NCBI RefSeq assembly: GCF_018555455.1
Contig: NZ_JAFEJU010000002.1
Location: 522,052 to 586,051, forward strand
Direction: 5' to 3'
DNA from: Bifidobacterium colobi
GTDB taxonomy: Bacteria; Actinomycetota; Actinomycetes; Actinomycetales; Bifidobacteriaceae
Length of the DNA stretch: 64,000 nucleotides
In this document: piece after piece, positions 28,005-36,751 of the stretch
How the letters are laid out: the number at the start of each line of letters is the position of its first letter
How positions within the stretch are numbered: the first letter of the stretch is position 1
The notes under the pieces: generated by a model
Databases searched by the model: none
What the model saw: the letters and a program-made list of their open reading frames with translations, nothing else
Told to the model about the DNA's origin: nothing
Translations under genes and position numbers: made by a program

Positions 28005-29816
28005 GTGCCGGAGCACTTTGCCGAGGAGCTGGATACAATAAGTCGCGTGTCGAATCAGGAACAGCAGCACACCAGTCAGCCGTGGACTCGTGGTCACCGG
28101 CTGATGGTGAGTCTGCCTATTTTCATCATGCTTATCGGCATCCTGGTATCCATTTCCAACCTGACCACCGTACCGTGGAATATTGAGCCGACCGGGCAGT
28201 CGATGGCCACATTGGCCAGCAGCACCGACGTAACGTTCAGCAATCCAGATGGCAAAACGCTGCCCACGCGGGGCACTTACGGCGTTACCAAGCGATACAT
28301 CACCCTGAACATTGCCCGGGATGGCACCCTCAGCCAACAGCAAGGTGAACGGGGAAAATCCAACGCCAACGGTGTGCAGGCGGTCAAAGTATTGATTCGT
28401 ATGCCAAAGGGTGCCAGCGGTGCGCGGCCGGCCGTAGTGTTCATGCATGGAGCGGGATACGGCACCTGTGATAATTCTTTCGGCGACGTGGCCTCAGATC
28501 TCGCGTCTGCCGGATTCGTGACCGCGGTATTGGATAAGCCGGTATGGGATACCACGGATATCAGCCGTGATTATCCGGCATCCGCCAAAGCATACGATCA
28601 GGTTGTCGCCTACCTGCGCAAGTTGAATACGGTGAACGCCAAACAGGTGGGCATTTACGCCACTTCCGAATCCACGTGGATTTCCTCCTACCTGCTGCGC
28701 GACGATCCGAAGATCGCATTCCAGATACTGCTGAGCCCTATGGTGTTTACGCCGAGACAATCTCTTGGCTTCTTTGTGACGCAGGATTTCACGCTGGTCG
28801 GTGCCAATGATGGCTACCAATCCATTGTGCAGCGTCTGTTCAGTGCGGATGCGTCGATTTTTGGATTGACGAATTTCGACATCCACACGTTGGTTCCGCA
28901 AGCTTACGCCGTGCCCACGTATGTGGCGTACGGATCCAAGGATGTGATGACTGCTCAGGTGGAAGGCGTGCGCGCGATTTTGTATAACGCGCATCAGGCC
29001 GGCAACTGGAATGTGACCGTACGCAGCTACCCGGTAGCCAATCATGTGCTGCGCTTGGGCGACGAGGCGGAAGAAGGCACGCCGTTCGCAGACGCGTATG
29101 TGGATGATTTGATTGATTGGACAGTGGGCACTACCGCAGGACTCACCCAAACCAGCGAACGGGTAGCCGGTACCAATCTGTACCAGTCCATCGGATTGCC
29201 GTCGTCATTGAAGGCACGACGGGCGGGCACCGTCTATGGTGTGATCTTGCATGCCACCGTGGTATTACTGCTGCTGGCTTCCGCAGTGCTCGCCGTAGTG
29301 GCACTGATACGCAAGGGCATCGTGGATGCACGGTGGCGCAGATGGCGTCGTGAGGCTTTGCGGCAAGGCGAGCCAGTGCCGGCAAAACCGGTGGTGCTGG
29401 GATTCGCCCATGGATTTGGCAACGCGTTGCTCACGTTGACGCTTTCCACGCTTGCTACATTGGCAATATTCTTCGCTGGCCTTGGCCAAGTGGTGATGGG
29501 TGTCGTCAAACTGGCGTGGGGCGGGGCTCCTACGGAAACGCCGGGTGTGATGTACTGGAGCTGGCCGGTGATTCAAGTGGTGTCCATTGTGGTGGTGTGG
29601 GCATGGTCGCGCGTGTTCATGCGATTGATCGAAGTCGCATGGCATCGAGGGCTTATGCATATGCCGCCGCGCAAGGACGCGGTCAAAAACATCATCACTG
29701 GCCAGGAACCGGTGCTGGCTTCCACCCGATTTGGTCGTGTGCTGTTCTGGCTGGTCACGTTCACCATGCTCTATATACTGTTGTTCTTCGCATTTTGGGG
29801 ATTGTTTATTTACTGA
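28005..29816 (+). CDS. membrane alpha/beta-hydrolase-like protein
   Basis: 603 residues: an N-terminal membrane helix (about 33-53), an extracytoplasmic alpha/beta-hydrolase-like domain (about 80-395), then about four C-terminal membrane helices separated by charged loops. The domain has HGAGYGTCDN (oxyanion region), a putative nucleophile segment GIYATSESTWISSY in place of the canonical GxSxG, and a late YPVANHVLRLGD that could give the catalytic His. Start is GTG 28005 behind GAGGGA; GTG 28047 is an alternative. It sits between ispG and recO. Substrate unknown; a lipid or surface role is only a guess from topology. Confidence 0.65.
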   Translation: MPEHFAEELDTISRVSNQEQQHTSQPWTRGHRLMVSLPIFIMLIGILVSISNLTTVPWNIEPTGQSMATLASSTDVTFSNPDGKTLPTRGTYGVTKRYITLNIARDGTLSQQQGERGKSNANGVQAVKVLIRMPKGASGARPAVVFMHGAGYGTCDNSFGDVASDLASAGFVTAVLDKPVWDTTDISRDYPASAKAYDQVVAYLRKLNTVNAKQVGIYATSESTWISSYLLRDDPKIAFQILLSPMVFTPRQSLGFFVTQDFTLVGANDGYQSIVQRLFSADASIFGLTNFDIHTLVPQAYAVPTYVAYGSKDVMTAQVEGVRAILYNAHQAGNWNVTVRSYPVANHVLRLGDEAEEGTPFADAYVDDLIDWTVGTTAGLTQTSERVAGTNLYQSIGLPSSLKARRAGTVYGVILHATVVLLLLASAVLAVVALIRKGIVDARWRRWRREALRQGEPVPAKPVVLGFAHGFGNALLTLTLSTLATLAIFFAGLGQVVMGVVKLAWGGAPTETPGVMYWSWPVIQVVSIVVVWAWSRVFMRLIEVAWHRGLMHMPPRKDAVKNIITGQEPVLASTRFGRVLFWLVTFTMLYILLFFAFWGLFIY

Positions 29817-29840
29817 AGGGCGGAAAGGAGATAGAGCACG

Positions 29841-30560
29841 ATGGGACTGTACCGGGATGAAGGCGTGGTGTTGCGCACTGCCAAACTCGGTGAAGCCGAT
29901 CGCATCATCACCATCCTGACCCGTGGCCACGGCAAGATTCGGGCAGTGGCCAAAGGTGTGCGGCGCACTAAATCACGTTTTGGCGCGCGCTTGGAACCGT
30001 TCATGCGCGTCGACCTGCTCATTGCCGAAGGCCGCACCTTGGATACCGTATCTCAAGCAGAATCAGTGGCCGCATATGGAGCGTCGATAGCCGCCGATTA
30101 TGAGGCTTATGAGGCGGCGAATATCATCGTGGAAACCATCGATAAGCTTGCCAGCAGCGAGCATGAGTGTGTGCCGGCGCAATACCGGCTGCTGATCGGC
30201 GCATTGAATGCACTGGCCAAACATGCGCATACGCCGCGCGCCATCAGCGGCTCCTATGTGATGCGCGCGATGGCTTTGGCCGGCTGGACGCCCAGACTTG
30301 CTGCATGCGTGGTATGTGGTAAAACCGAGTGTGCCTATCTTTCGGTGGCATCCGGTGGCGTGATGTGTGAGGCGGATCATACTTCGGATGCACGTCGTAT
30401 TTCGCCTCAGGCTGCTCGGCAGTTGCAGGCGCTTATCCAAGGCGATTGGACGGTGCTGGATGCCGCTCCTTTGCAGCGTGTCACCGAAGAGTTGGTTGAA
30501 GATTGGGCGGAGTATTACTTGGAACGGCCGATTCGTTCGCTGCGCTTGATAGATTCATGA
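29841..30560 (+). CDS. recO: DNA repair protein RecO
   Basis: Mediator that loads RecA onto SSB-coated DNA in the RecFOR pathway. The 239-residue protein starts YRDEGVVLRTAKLGEADRII, which forms the OB fold, continues with KGVRRTKSRFGARLEPF, and has a CxxC (CVVCGK) plus a later cysteine (GGVMC), as in zinc-binding RecO. ATG 29841 follows AAAGGAG. The stop overlaps the uppS start as ATGA, so the two are coupled. Confidence 0.95.
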   Translation: MGLYRDEGVVLRTAKLGEADRIITILTRGHGKIRAVAKGVRRTKSRFGARLEPFMRVDLLIAEGRTLDTVSQAESVAAYGASIAADYEAYEAANIIVETIDKLASSEHECVPAQYRLLIGALNALAKHAHTPRAISGSYVMRAMALAGWTPRLAACVVCGKTECAYLSVASGGVMCEADHTSDARRISPQAARQLQALIQGDWTVLDAAPLQRVTEELVEDWAEYYLERPIRSLRLIDS

Positions 30561-31354
30561 GTATGGCTTTTGAGAACGTTGATTACACGTCGTTGGACAT
30601 TCCCGCTGCACCGTTCAGCGATCCGTCCCGTATTCCTGATTTTCCGAAGAACAAAGTGCCTCGCCATGTGGGCGTGATCATGGACGGCAATGGTCGTTGG
30701 GCCAAGCAGCGCGGCATGATTCGCACCAACGGCCATCAGGCCGCTGAACCGGTAGTATTCGACACGATCGCCGGTGCCATCGAAGCCGGCGTGCGGTATT
30801 TGAGCCTGTATACGTTCTCCACTGAGAATTGGAAGCGTTCGCCTCAGGAGGTGCGTTTCCTGATGGGCTTCTCCCGCGAAATCATCCACCGCCGTGTGGC
30901 GCAGATGGACGAGTGGGGCGTGCGCGTGCGCTGGTCCGGACGCCGCCCGAAGCTGTGGAAGTCCGTGATCGATGAGCTTGAAGCGGCAATGGAACGTACG
31001 AAGAATAACAAGGTCATCGATGTGGTATTCTGCATCAACTATGGTGGCCGTGCGGAAATCGCCGACGCCTGTGCCGCTATCGCCCGTGAGGTGCGCGACG
31101 GCAAGATTTCCGGTGATCGTGTGACCGAGAAGATGATTGCCGATCACCTGTACAATCCGGATATTCCCGATTGCGATCTGGTGATTCGTACCTCCGGCGA
31201 GCAGCGTACGTCGAACTTCCTGCCGTGGGAAGCCGCATACGCCGAATTGGACTTCGTGCCGGAACTCTTCCCTGACTGTGGCCGTGAAGTCCTCTGGCGC
31301 GCCATCGACGACTACATTCATCGTGATCGGCGTTTTGGCGGCGTGAAAAAGTGA
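30557..31354 (+). CDS. uppS: undecaprenyl diphosphate synthase (cis-prenyltransferase)
   Basis: Condenses IPP units onto FPP to make the lipid carrier for cell-wall precursors. The 265 residues show HVGVIMDGNGRWAKQRG (catalytic Asp), YTFSTENWKRS, NYGGRAEI, and RTSGEQRTSNFLPWEAAYAE, all family signatures. ATG 30557 overlaps the recO stop. Together with dxr and ispG upstream it completes an isoprenoid-to-carrier-lipid grouping. An upstream in-frame GTG is inside recO and unlikely. Confidence 0.96.
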   Translation: MSMAFENVDYTSLDIPAAPFSDPSRIPDFPKNKVPRHVGVIMDGNGRWAKQRGMIRTNGHQAAEPVVFDTIAGAIEAGVRYLSLYTFSTENWKRSPQEVRFLMGFSREIIHRRVAQMDEWGVRVRWSGRRPKLWKSVIDELEAAMERTKNNKVIDVVFCINYGGRAEIADACAAIAREVRDGKISGDRVTEKMIADHLYNPDIPDCDLVIRTSGEQRTSNFLPWEAAYAELDFVPELFPDCGREVLWRAIDDYIHRDRRFGGVKK

Positions 31355-31357
31355 ACA

Positions 31358-31384
31358 AGTGAACAGTCCAGTGGACTGTTCACT
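31358..31384. terminator. dyad after uppS
   Basis: A perfect 13-bp dyad (31358-31370 with 31372-31384) follows the uppS stop. It lacks a T run, so terminator function is probable but not certain. Confidence 0.5.
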
Positions 31385-31479
31385 CACGTCGCCGAGCTGG
31401 GTGCGGTAGCGCCCAGTGAGGTAATGATGAGTCTGCCGGAGGCAGTCCAAAATTGCTGGGTGCGTGAAAAAGTGAATTG

Positions 31480-31500
31480 GCTCCCCTCGTTGAGGGGAGC
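31480..31500. repeat. GC-rich hairpin repeat
   Basis: gctcccctc/gaggggagc stem of 9 bp with loop GTT, between the convergent uppS and permease genes, where it could act as a terminator for both. Confidence 0.7.
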
Positions 31501-31503
31501 TGC

Positions 31504-32280
31504 TTATTGATCCAAATCTTCATCCTTGCCGTTGCCGAGAGCAATCCATTCAATGAGGGAGATGAGTCCCAGAAGGATTGCGGTTTCTGCAATAACAACC
31601 ACAGTCGCCGAGAAAATCAGTGGTGTGCGGAATGAGTTGAAGGCGGCTTGCAGCCAAATGCCCAAGCCATTCATCGCACCCAGATATTCGGCGGTCGCAG
31701 CAGTGCCGAAAATATAGGCGGCGGCAATGCGCACGCCACCGAAAATCTGACGTGCCGCCACACGGAGCTTAACATGCAGCAGTGTCCATGTGCGCGTGGC
31801 GCCACAGGTCAATGCCACATCCTCATAGAATCCCGGTACGGCGGTCAGACCGCGCGCAGTTTGCACGGCAATGGGGAATACCGCGAATACCGCCACGATC
31901 ACGATTTTGCCCAATGGTTCAAAGCCGAACCAGATCATGAACAGAGGCGCCACAGTGATCAGCGGTATGGTTTGTGCCGCAGCCAACAGTGGATAGAACG
32001 CGCGGTACATGGTTTTCGAAATATACAATCCAATGCCAATGAGGATTCCCAAGACAATCGCGATGGAAAAACCAACAACACCCTCATAGGTGGTGATTGC
32101 CGCAGCAGTCATCAAATCAGGCCAGGTATCAATCATCGAGGCCACGATTTGCGTGGGGGAGGCGAGCACGCGCTCGGAAATATGCCCCGCTTGAACAGCG
32201 ACTTCCCAGATTGCCAGTAATCCGCCGATGGTGATTGCCGGCGGCGCAATCCTGGCGAGCCAAGATTTCAGTTGCTTCAT
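31504..32280 (-). CDS. ABC transporter permease (probable pyrimidine precursor uptake)
   Basis: 258-residue permease of the SsuC/TauC/ThiX type with six membrane helices and the EAA-like loop DVALTCGATRTWTLLHVKLR. It follows, on the same strand, an NMT1/THI5-like binding protein, so it is likely the channel for hydroxymethylpyrimidine or a related compound. ATG 32280 has only a weak ribosome site. The ATPase partner is not in this locus. Confidence 0.85.
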   Translation of the reverse strand: MKQLKSWLARIAPPAITIGGLLAIWEVAVQAGHISERVLASPTQIVASMIDTWPDLMTAAAITTYEGVVGFSIAIVLGILIGIGLYISKTMYRAFYPLLAAAQTIPLITVAPLFMIWFGFEPLGKIVIVAVFAVFPIAVQTARGLTAVPGFYEDVALTCGATRTWTLLHVKLRVAARQIFGGVRIAAAYIFGTAATAEYLGAMNGLGIWLQAAFNSFRTPLIFSATVVVIAETAILLGLISLIEWIALGNGKDEDLDQ

Positions 32281-32313
32281 AAGAATGACTTCTCTAGTGC
32301 TGTAGAACTCAAA

Positions 32314-32392
32314 CGGCTCCCCGATAGGAGGGAGCCGTTATATCCTCATGGCTTCCTCTCACGAGGGGAGCCGGCTCACGAAGTGAGACTGA
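32314..32392. repeat. hairpin repeats between binding protein and permease
   Basis: Two stems, cggctccc/gggagccg (32314-32321 with 32330-32337) and ggcttcctctc/gaggggagcc (about 32350-32372), are followed by a short ggctcac/gtgagac hairpin. They belong to the window's dispersed repeat family and may attenuate the permease. Confidence 0.7.
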
Positions 32393-32409
32393 GGGAGCTG
32401 CAACGAGGT

Positions 32410-33468
32410 TCAGGCCACGTAATCGTTGGTAGCGAGTTCCTTGGCCTGCGGGGCCTCGGCCGGGTTCTTGCCGTCCTTGTCCTTGTAGGTGCCGGCCTTG
32501 TACTGGAAGTCCAGATACGGCTGGGCATCATCGAAGTTCACGGTACCGGGCAGGTTCTTGGCGCCATCAGTGGTCCAGTAGCCGTTCTTGGCGATTTCCT
32601 CCATGGAGGTGCGGGTCAGCTTGGAATCAAGCTGGGCTTCCTTGGCCTGAGCCACGAGAATGTCGGCGGCCTTATCCGGGTTGGCCAGGGCATAGTCGTA
32701 GCCCTTCTTGGTGGCGGAGATGAACTTCTTCAGTGCATCCGCGTTCTTGGAATCCTTCAGCCAGGAATCGTTCACGGCGAAGCCGAGCTGATCCGGGTTG
32801 CCCGGAACACCCCAGTCGGAAGCCACGAAGCAGTTCAGGGCCGGGCCGTTGAGCTCGCTTTCCACGCCTTCCCAAGTCACGTAGAAGCCGCCGAAATCAC
32901 CCTTGCCGGAAGTCAAGGTTTCGAACGTGTTGGTGCCGGCGGTAGCGGTCTTGATTTCACCGGTGCCGCCAGCGTACTTGATCATCTGCTGCACCACGGC
33001 GGTCTGCTCGGCGGAACCGAAGCTCACGAAGGTCTTACCGGAAAGATCCTTCGGAGTCTTGATATCGGTGCGGGAAGCCAATGCGCACCAACGGGCAACC
33101 GGCTTCTGAGTCAGGTCGAAGACGAACTTCAGCTTGGCGCCCTGGGAGTTGAAAGCGGCCACGTTGCTCAACGTGGTGAAACCAACGTTGGCCACGCCGT
33201 TCTCGACGCTGGTTTCCGCGCCGGCCTGAGCGGTCGGCAGGATCTTCACGTTGACGCCGGCATCCTTGTAATAGCCGAGCTTTTGCGCCACGTAGAGGCC
33301 GATATGGTTGGTGTTCGGCGTCCAATCCAGCATGAAGGAGACAGTCGGAGTGCTGGAATTGCTGGAATCAGCGGAATTGGTGCTGCCGCATGCAGCCATG
33401 GTCAGGGACAGGGCAAGCGCTCCAGCGGCGGCCGCGAACGTGGTCAGACCCTTCTTGATAGTCATCAT
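32410..33468 (-). CDS. NMT1/THI5-like ABC substrate-binding lipoprotein (ThiY type)
   Basis: 352-residue lipoprotein with signal peptide ending SLTMAAC (lipid cysteine). The mature start FMLDWTPNTNHIGLYVAQ is the hallmark of hydroxymethylpyrimidine-binding ThiY and related NMT1/THI5 proteins. I start it at ATG 33468 (AAGGTG upstream); an in-frame GTG at 33480 is possible. Paired with the permease downstream, it probably feeds HMP to ThiD, encoded about 7 kb away. I saw no TPP riboswitch in its leader. Confidence 0.85.
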   Translation of the reverse strand: MMTIKKGLTTFAAAAGALALSLTMAACGSTNSADSSNSSTPTVSFMLDWTPNTNHIGLYVAQKLGYYKDAGVNVKILPTAQAGAETSVENGVANVGFTTLSNVAAFNSQGAKLKFVFDLTQKPVARWCALASRTDIKTPKDLSGKTFVSFGSAEQTAVVQQMIKYAGGTGEIKTATAGTNTFETLTSGKGDFGGFYVTWEGVESELNGPALNCFVASDWGVPGNPDQLGFAVNDSWLKDSKNADALKKFISATKKGYDYALANPDKAADILVAQAKEAQLDSKLTRTSMEEIAKNGYWTTDGAKNLPGTVNFDDAQPYLDFQYKAGTYKDKDGKNPAEAPQAKELATNDYVA

Positions 33469-33480
33469 CTTCTCTTTCAC

Positions 33481-33794
33481 CTTGCTTTCTGCGCATAATG
33501 CGCTTGCGGCCTGATGCTCATGCGCGGGAAGGTGAGGAGCCCGCGCGAAACATCAAACCATACACCCGAATAACTCATATGCTGATGGAAGCATTGAGCG
33601 GGTGATTTTCAACTGATGTGGGCACGGCTGCTGCCACCAACCGCGCGAACGGCTCCAGTATAGCCGCATGCGTGGAAGCCAGTTTGTGTGGGACAGTTGG
33701 TGGATGATTGGTGCGGCATCTACTCGATTGGCTCGTGATTCTGCTCCGTTGGGCTGCTGTCAGTGGGATAAGTTAGAGGCAGACTATTGGAAAT
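33481..33794. other. intergenic stretch upstream of the binding-protein gene
   Basis: No gene is seen. A palindrome gcgcataatgcgc (about 33490-33502) and a minus-strand TATACT (33652-33657 region) might be operator and -10 elements for the transporter, but neither is well supported. Confidence 0.35.
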
Positions 33795-33821
33795 GCTTCA
33801 CTGAGAGGCTGTCAGTGAAGC
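33795..33821. repeat. hairpin related to the terminator downstream
   Basis: gcttcactga/tcagtgaagc (33795-33804 with 33812-33821) with loop gaggctg shares its core (actga..ggctgtcag) with the hairpin at 33895-33929. Confidence 0.7.
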
Positions 33822-33894
33822 AAAACCACGGGTTTACCGTGGAAGTGCCCCGTTGAACAGTTCTCAGCGAGGAAAAAACGAGAGTTGATATGGG

Positions 33895-33929
33895 AAATGC
33901 CCCACTGACGGGCTGTCAGCGGGGCATTT
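33895..33929 (-). terminator. terminator of the GH32 gene
   Basis: A 15-bp stem with one mismatch (33895-33909 with 33915-33929) lies 41 bases past the GH32 stop on the minus strand. Its A/T-rich ends suit an intrinsic terminator. Confidence 0.75.
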
Positions 33930-33970
33930 CTGAGTGTAGGCCGTGGTTTTGCCTTGCCTTGGTGAGGTGG

Positions 33971-35533
33971 TTACTCCAAACCAATCGACTTCAAGTGGTG
34001 CAGCTTCAGCGAGCTCACGGCAAGCGAGCCGGATTCGGCGGACAGCTTGATGGCTCGTGGGCCATCGGAAGCGAATGAGTATTCGCTCAGCACCTGGTGG
34101 CCGCCATTCACGTAGACCTCCACGGAGCCACGATCCACGAACACGCGCAAATCAAGCGTATCGGCAGCAAGTTCAGCCTTGGTCAACGGAGCTGTGCGAT
34201 AGCCACGGTCGCCGAACTTCAGCGTCTGACGGTCCACCACCACACGGCCCAGTTGATCATCGTAGGCAACGTACAAGTATGAGCCATCTTCAGTGGCATG
34301 CACTTTCAGACCGGCTCGCTCAGCGGTGGTGAGCTTCAAATCAATGGACAGTTCGATTTCCACGGCTTCGGCATCATCGGAGATAATGCGCTCCCCATCG
34401 CCGTCCAGCGTGATGGCACCGTGGTCGAACGTGTCTTCGCGCAGCTGTTCTATTTCGGCCACCGGAGCGGTCACCACATCACCATCAGCACCCAACGTGA
34501 TTTCACGCGGCAAGGTGAGCTGGCCGCACCATCCGTCGTCCATCATCGGGGCCGGATCCATGAACGGTGCCATCCAGCCGTAGACGATCTGACGGCCATC
34601 CTCGCCGCCGGCGTTGAACGACTGCGGCGCATAGTAATTATGACCGCAATCCCACGGGCGGAACTCGGTTTCCGGCTTGAACTCGCCACCCGGTTCCCAC
34701 GTACCGATCATGTAGCCGGCGTTGCTTTCGTTACGGTTCGCGAAACCATTCGGCTTGGAACCCATGGCGGAGAAGCCGATAACCCACTTCTCGTTGCCGT
34801 CCTTATCCTTCAGCGGGAAGAAATCCGGGCATTCCAGCATGAACACGTTCGGATCCGGGTGCTCGAACAGCACGCGCTCGTACTTCCAGCTCACCATGTC
34901 GTCGGAGGTGAACAGCCACATTTGGCCGCGCTTTTCGGCAGAGGAGACTCCGAACGTCATATACCAGGTCTCACCGGTCTTCCACACCTTCGGGTCGCGG
35001 AAGTGATGCCAGACCTTATCGGTCGGGCATTCGATGACCACACCCTGCTTGGTGGCGGAGGTCAGCTCATCATTATCCGGAGTGGCGAGCAGTTGCACCT
35101 GCCAGTCGTCGGTACGGTCGGCGGGATTGCGCCAACGGTGACCGGTGTAGTAGAAGCGCAGCTGGCCGTCATCGCCGATGGCTGCGGATCCGGAGAAGAC
35201 GCCATGCTTGTCTTCCTCCAAGGAGGGCGCAAACATGATTGGTTCACGCTTCCAATGAATCATGTCGGTTGAGGAAACATGGCCCCAATGCATCGGGCCC
35301 CAATGTGAGCTGTAGGGGTGCAGCTGGTAGAAGACGTGCCAGCGGCCCTTGTAGAAGCACAGGCCGTTCGGATCGTTGATCCAGCCGGCGTTGGATGCGA
35401 TGTGATACTTCGGATACCAGCGATCCTTGCGCTTCGGTTCCAGTGCGGCAAGTCCCGCTTCGGCTTTGGCGAGCTCGGCCTTATGGTCAAGAATCGGGTT
35501 GAGAACAGGGGATTCTGGAGTGAAATCGGTCAT
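33971..35533 (-). CDS. cscA: beta-fructofuranosidase/sucrose hydrolase, GH32
   Basis: Intracellular enzyme cutting sucrose and short fructo-oligosaccharides. The 520 residues have no signal peptide and show the three GH32 catalytic motifs: WINDPNG (nucleophile Asp), HFRDPKVW and LECPDFFPL (acid/base Glu), then a C-terminal beta-sandwich with VDRGSVEVYVNGG. ATG 35533 is followed directly by the coding body; the promoter region upstream carries two palindromic operators. In bifidobacterial csc loci I know, a permease gene (cscB) lies between the regulator and this gene; here there is none in the 157-base gap. Confidence 0.93.
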   Translation of the reverse strand: MTDFTPESPVLNPILDHKAELAKAEAGLAALEPKRKDRWYPKYHIASNAGWINDPNGLCFYKGRWHVFYQLHPYSSHWGPMHWGHVSSTDMIHWKREPIMFAPSLEEDKHGVFSGSAAIGDDGQLRFYYTGHRWRNPADRTDDWQVQLLATPDNDELTSATKQGVVIECPTDKVWHHFRDPKVWKTGETWYMTFGVSSAEKRGQMWLFTSDDMVSWKYERVLFEHPDPNVFMLECPDFFPLKDKDGNEKWVIGFSAMGSKPNGFANRNESNAGYMIGTWEPGGEFKPETEFRPWDCGHNYYAPQSFNAGGEDGRQIVYGWMAPFMDPAPMMDDGWCGQLTLPREITLGADGDVVTAPVAEIEQLREDTFDHGAITLDGDGERIISDDAEAVEIELSIDLKLTTAERAGLKVHATEDGSYLYVAYDDQLGRVVVDRQTLKFGDRGYRTAPLTKAELAADTLDLRVFVDRGSVEVYVNGGHQVLSEYSFASDGPRAIKLSAESGSLAVSSLKLHHLKSIGLE

Positions 35534-35615
35534 AACAATCCTTTGTATTGACTGGAGCTGCTGTGTTCCACGGAGAGTAGCGCCGTTGCGTTTGATTGTG
35601 GTTGTTTCAGTAGAT

Positions 35616-35653
35616 ATTATGCGCCGTCAATCGATTTACGTCAATCGATTGAC
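35616..35653 (-). promoter_or_regulatory. GH32 promoter with two overlapping operators
   Basis: GTCAATCGATTGAC (35640-35653) is a perfect palindrome and GTCAATCGATTTAC (35626-35639) a near copy directly beside it. On the minus strand TTGACG (35644-35639) and CATAAT (35621-35616) are 17 bases apart, so the operators cover the promoter. The adjacent LacI protein is the likely binder. Confidence 0.8.
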
Positions 35654-35690
35654 GACATTAGTGTGTCGTGATTGCCCGGCTTTATCGAGG

Positions 35691-36734
35691 CTATTGGCGC
35701 ACGGAATCCTTCTCGATGAGTGCGCAATGGATTGCAGCTGGTACTGGTGCGTTCAGCGGTGGCAGGGGAGCGGTGGTATCCGGCCATTCCATGTCGGCCA
35801 AGGAGCTTTCCTCAATCATGGAAACCAGCTTTGTTGCGGCCCAATAGCCCATCTCGAAATGCGGCAATTCCACGGTGGTGAGCTGTGGCACGAGCGTGTC
35901 CGCAAACACGCGATGATTGTCCACGCCAACCACGGAAATGTCACGACCTATCGTAAGCCCGCGTCGTGCCGCGCATTCGTAGACGTACCAGGCGCGGGCA
36001 TCGTTGAAGCAGAAGAATCCATCTGGACATGCTGAGTCGAAGAGCGTATTGACCGCATCCAACGCAGGCTCGTTATTGCCCACATGCACAACAAGATGCT
36101 CGTCAAAGGTGCGTCCAGTTTCGGCAAGGGCTGCCCGGTATCCATCCAGACGACCGCGCTCGGCGATAATCGGATCTTCCGCACCGACATACGCGATGCG
36201 CTCGCATCCTGAGGCAATCAGTCGTTTGGTGGCATCGTATCCGATATGGAATTCATCGGGTTCCACACTGGGAATGATGCCCGCCTCATCCGTGGCATCC
36301 ACTAAGACCAGTGGCATATCCTTGAGCGCTTCCGGTACGTTGGTAATCCGGTTCGACATCTTTGCGTACAGGAATCCATCGGTGCCGTAGCGTTTCAATG
36401 CCTCGATTTCCTGAGCTTCGTTCTGAGGACCTTCGGTACTGACCACAATCAGCATGTAGCCCAGCTGCCGTGCCGCGGTTTGCGCGCCCAGAATAATGCC
36501 GCCCGCATATGGGGTAGTGGCCACGTCCTCGCTAATGAATCCGAGCATATGCGTGCGCCCGGTGCGCAGTGAGCTGGCCAGCGGATTGGATTGATAACCA
36601 AGCTGTGAGGCGATGGCGCGCACCTGATTGGCGACGGTATCCCTCACGCGTCCCTCGTCGCGGTTGTTCAGCACCAGCGACACCGTGGAAACGGATACGC
36701 CTGCCTGCTTGGCAATCTCCTTCATCGTAACCAT
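35691..36734 (-). CDS. LacI-family regulator (CscR-like)
   Basis: 347 residues with helix-turn-helix (VTMKEIAKQAGVSVSTVSLV) and a sugar-sensor domain (MLGFISEDVATTPYAGGIIL, later DGYRAALAETGR). It lies 17 bases after the serpin stop, so it may share the serpin's transcript. It is directly upstream of the GH32 gene, whose promoter has two palindromes. It therefore probably controls sucrose use, and could link that to serpin expression. Start ATG 36734; ATG 36725 is an alternative. Confidence 0.9.
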   Translation of the reverse strand: MVTMKEIAKQAGVSVSTVSLVLNNRDEGRVRDTVANQVRAIASQLGYQSNPLASSLRTGRTHMLGFISEDVATTPYAGGIILGAQTAARQLGYMLIVVSTEGPQNEAQEIEALKRYGTDGFLYAKMSNRITNVPEALKDMPLVLVDATDEAGIIPSVEPDEFHIGYDATKRLIASGCERIAYVGAEDPIIAERGRLDGYRAALAETGRTFDEHLVVHVGNNEPALDAVNTLFDSACPDGFFCFNDARAWYVYECAARRGLTIGRDISVVGVDNHRVFADTLVPQLTTVELPHFEMGYWAATKLVSMIEESSLADMEWPDTTAPLPPLNAPVPAAIHCALIEKDSVRQ

Positions 36735-36751
36735 AAGGTCAAACGATACAC

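Noticed and set aside
33469..33660. TPP riboswitch before the ThiY-like gene
   Set aside because: The conserved GAACCTGA and GGGCTGAGA-type pieces are not found on the minus strand here.
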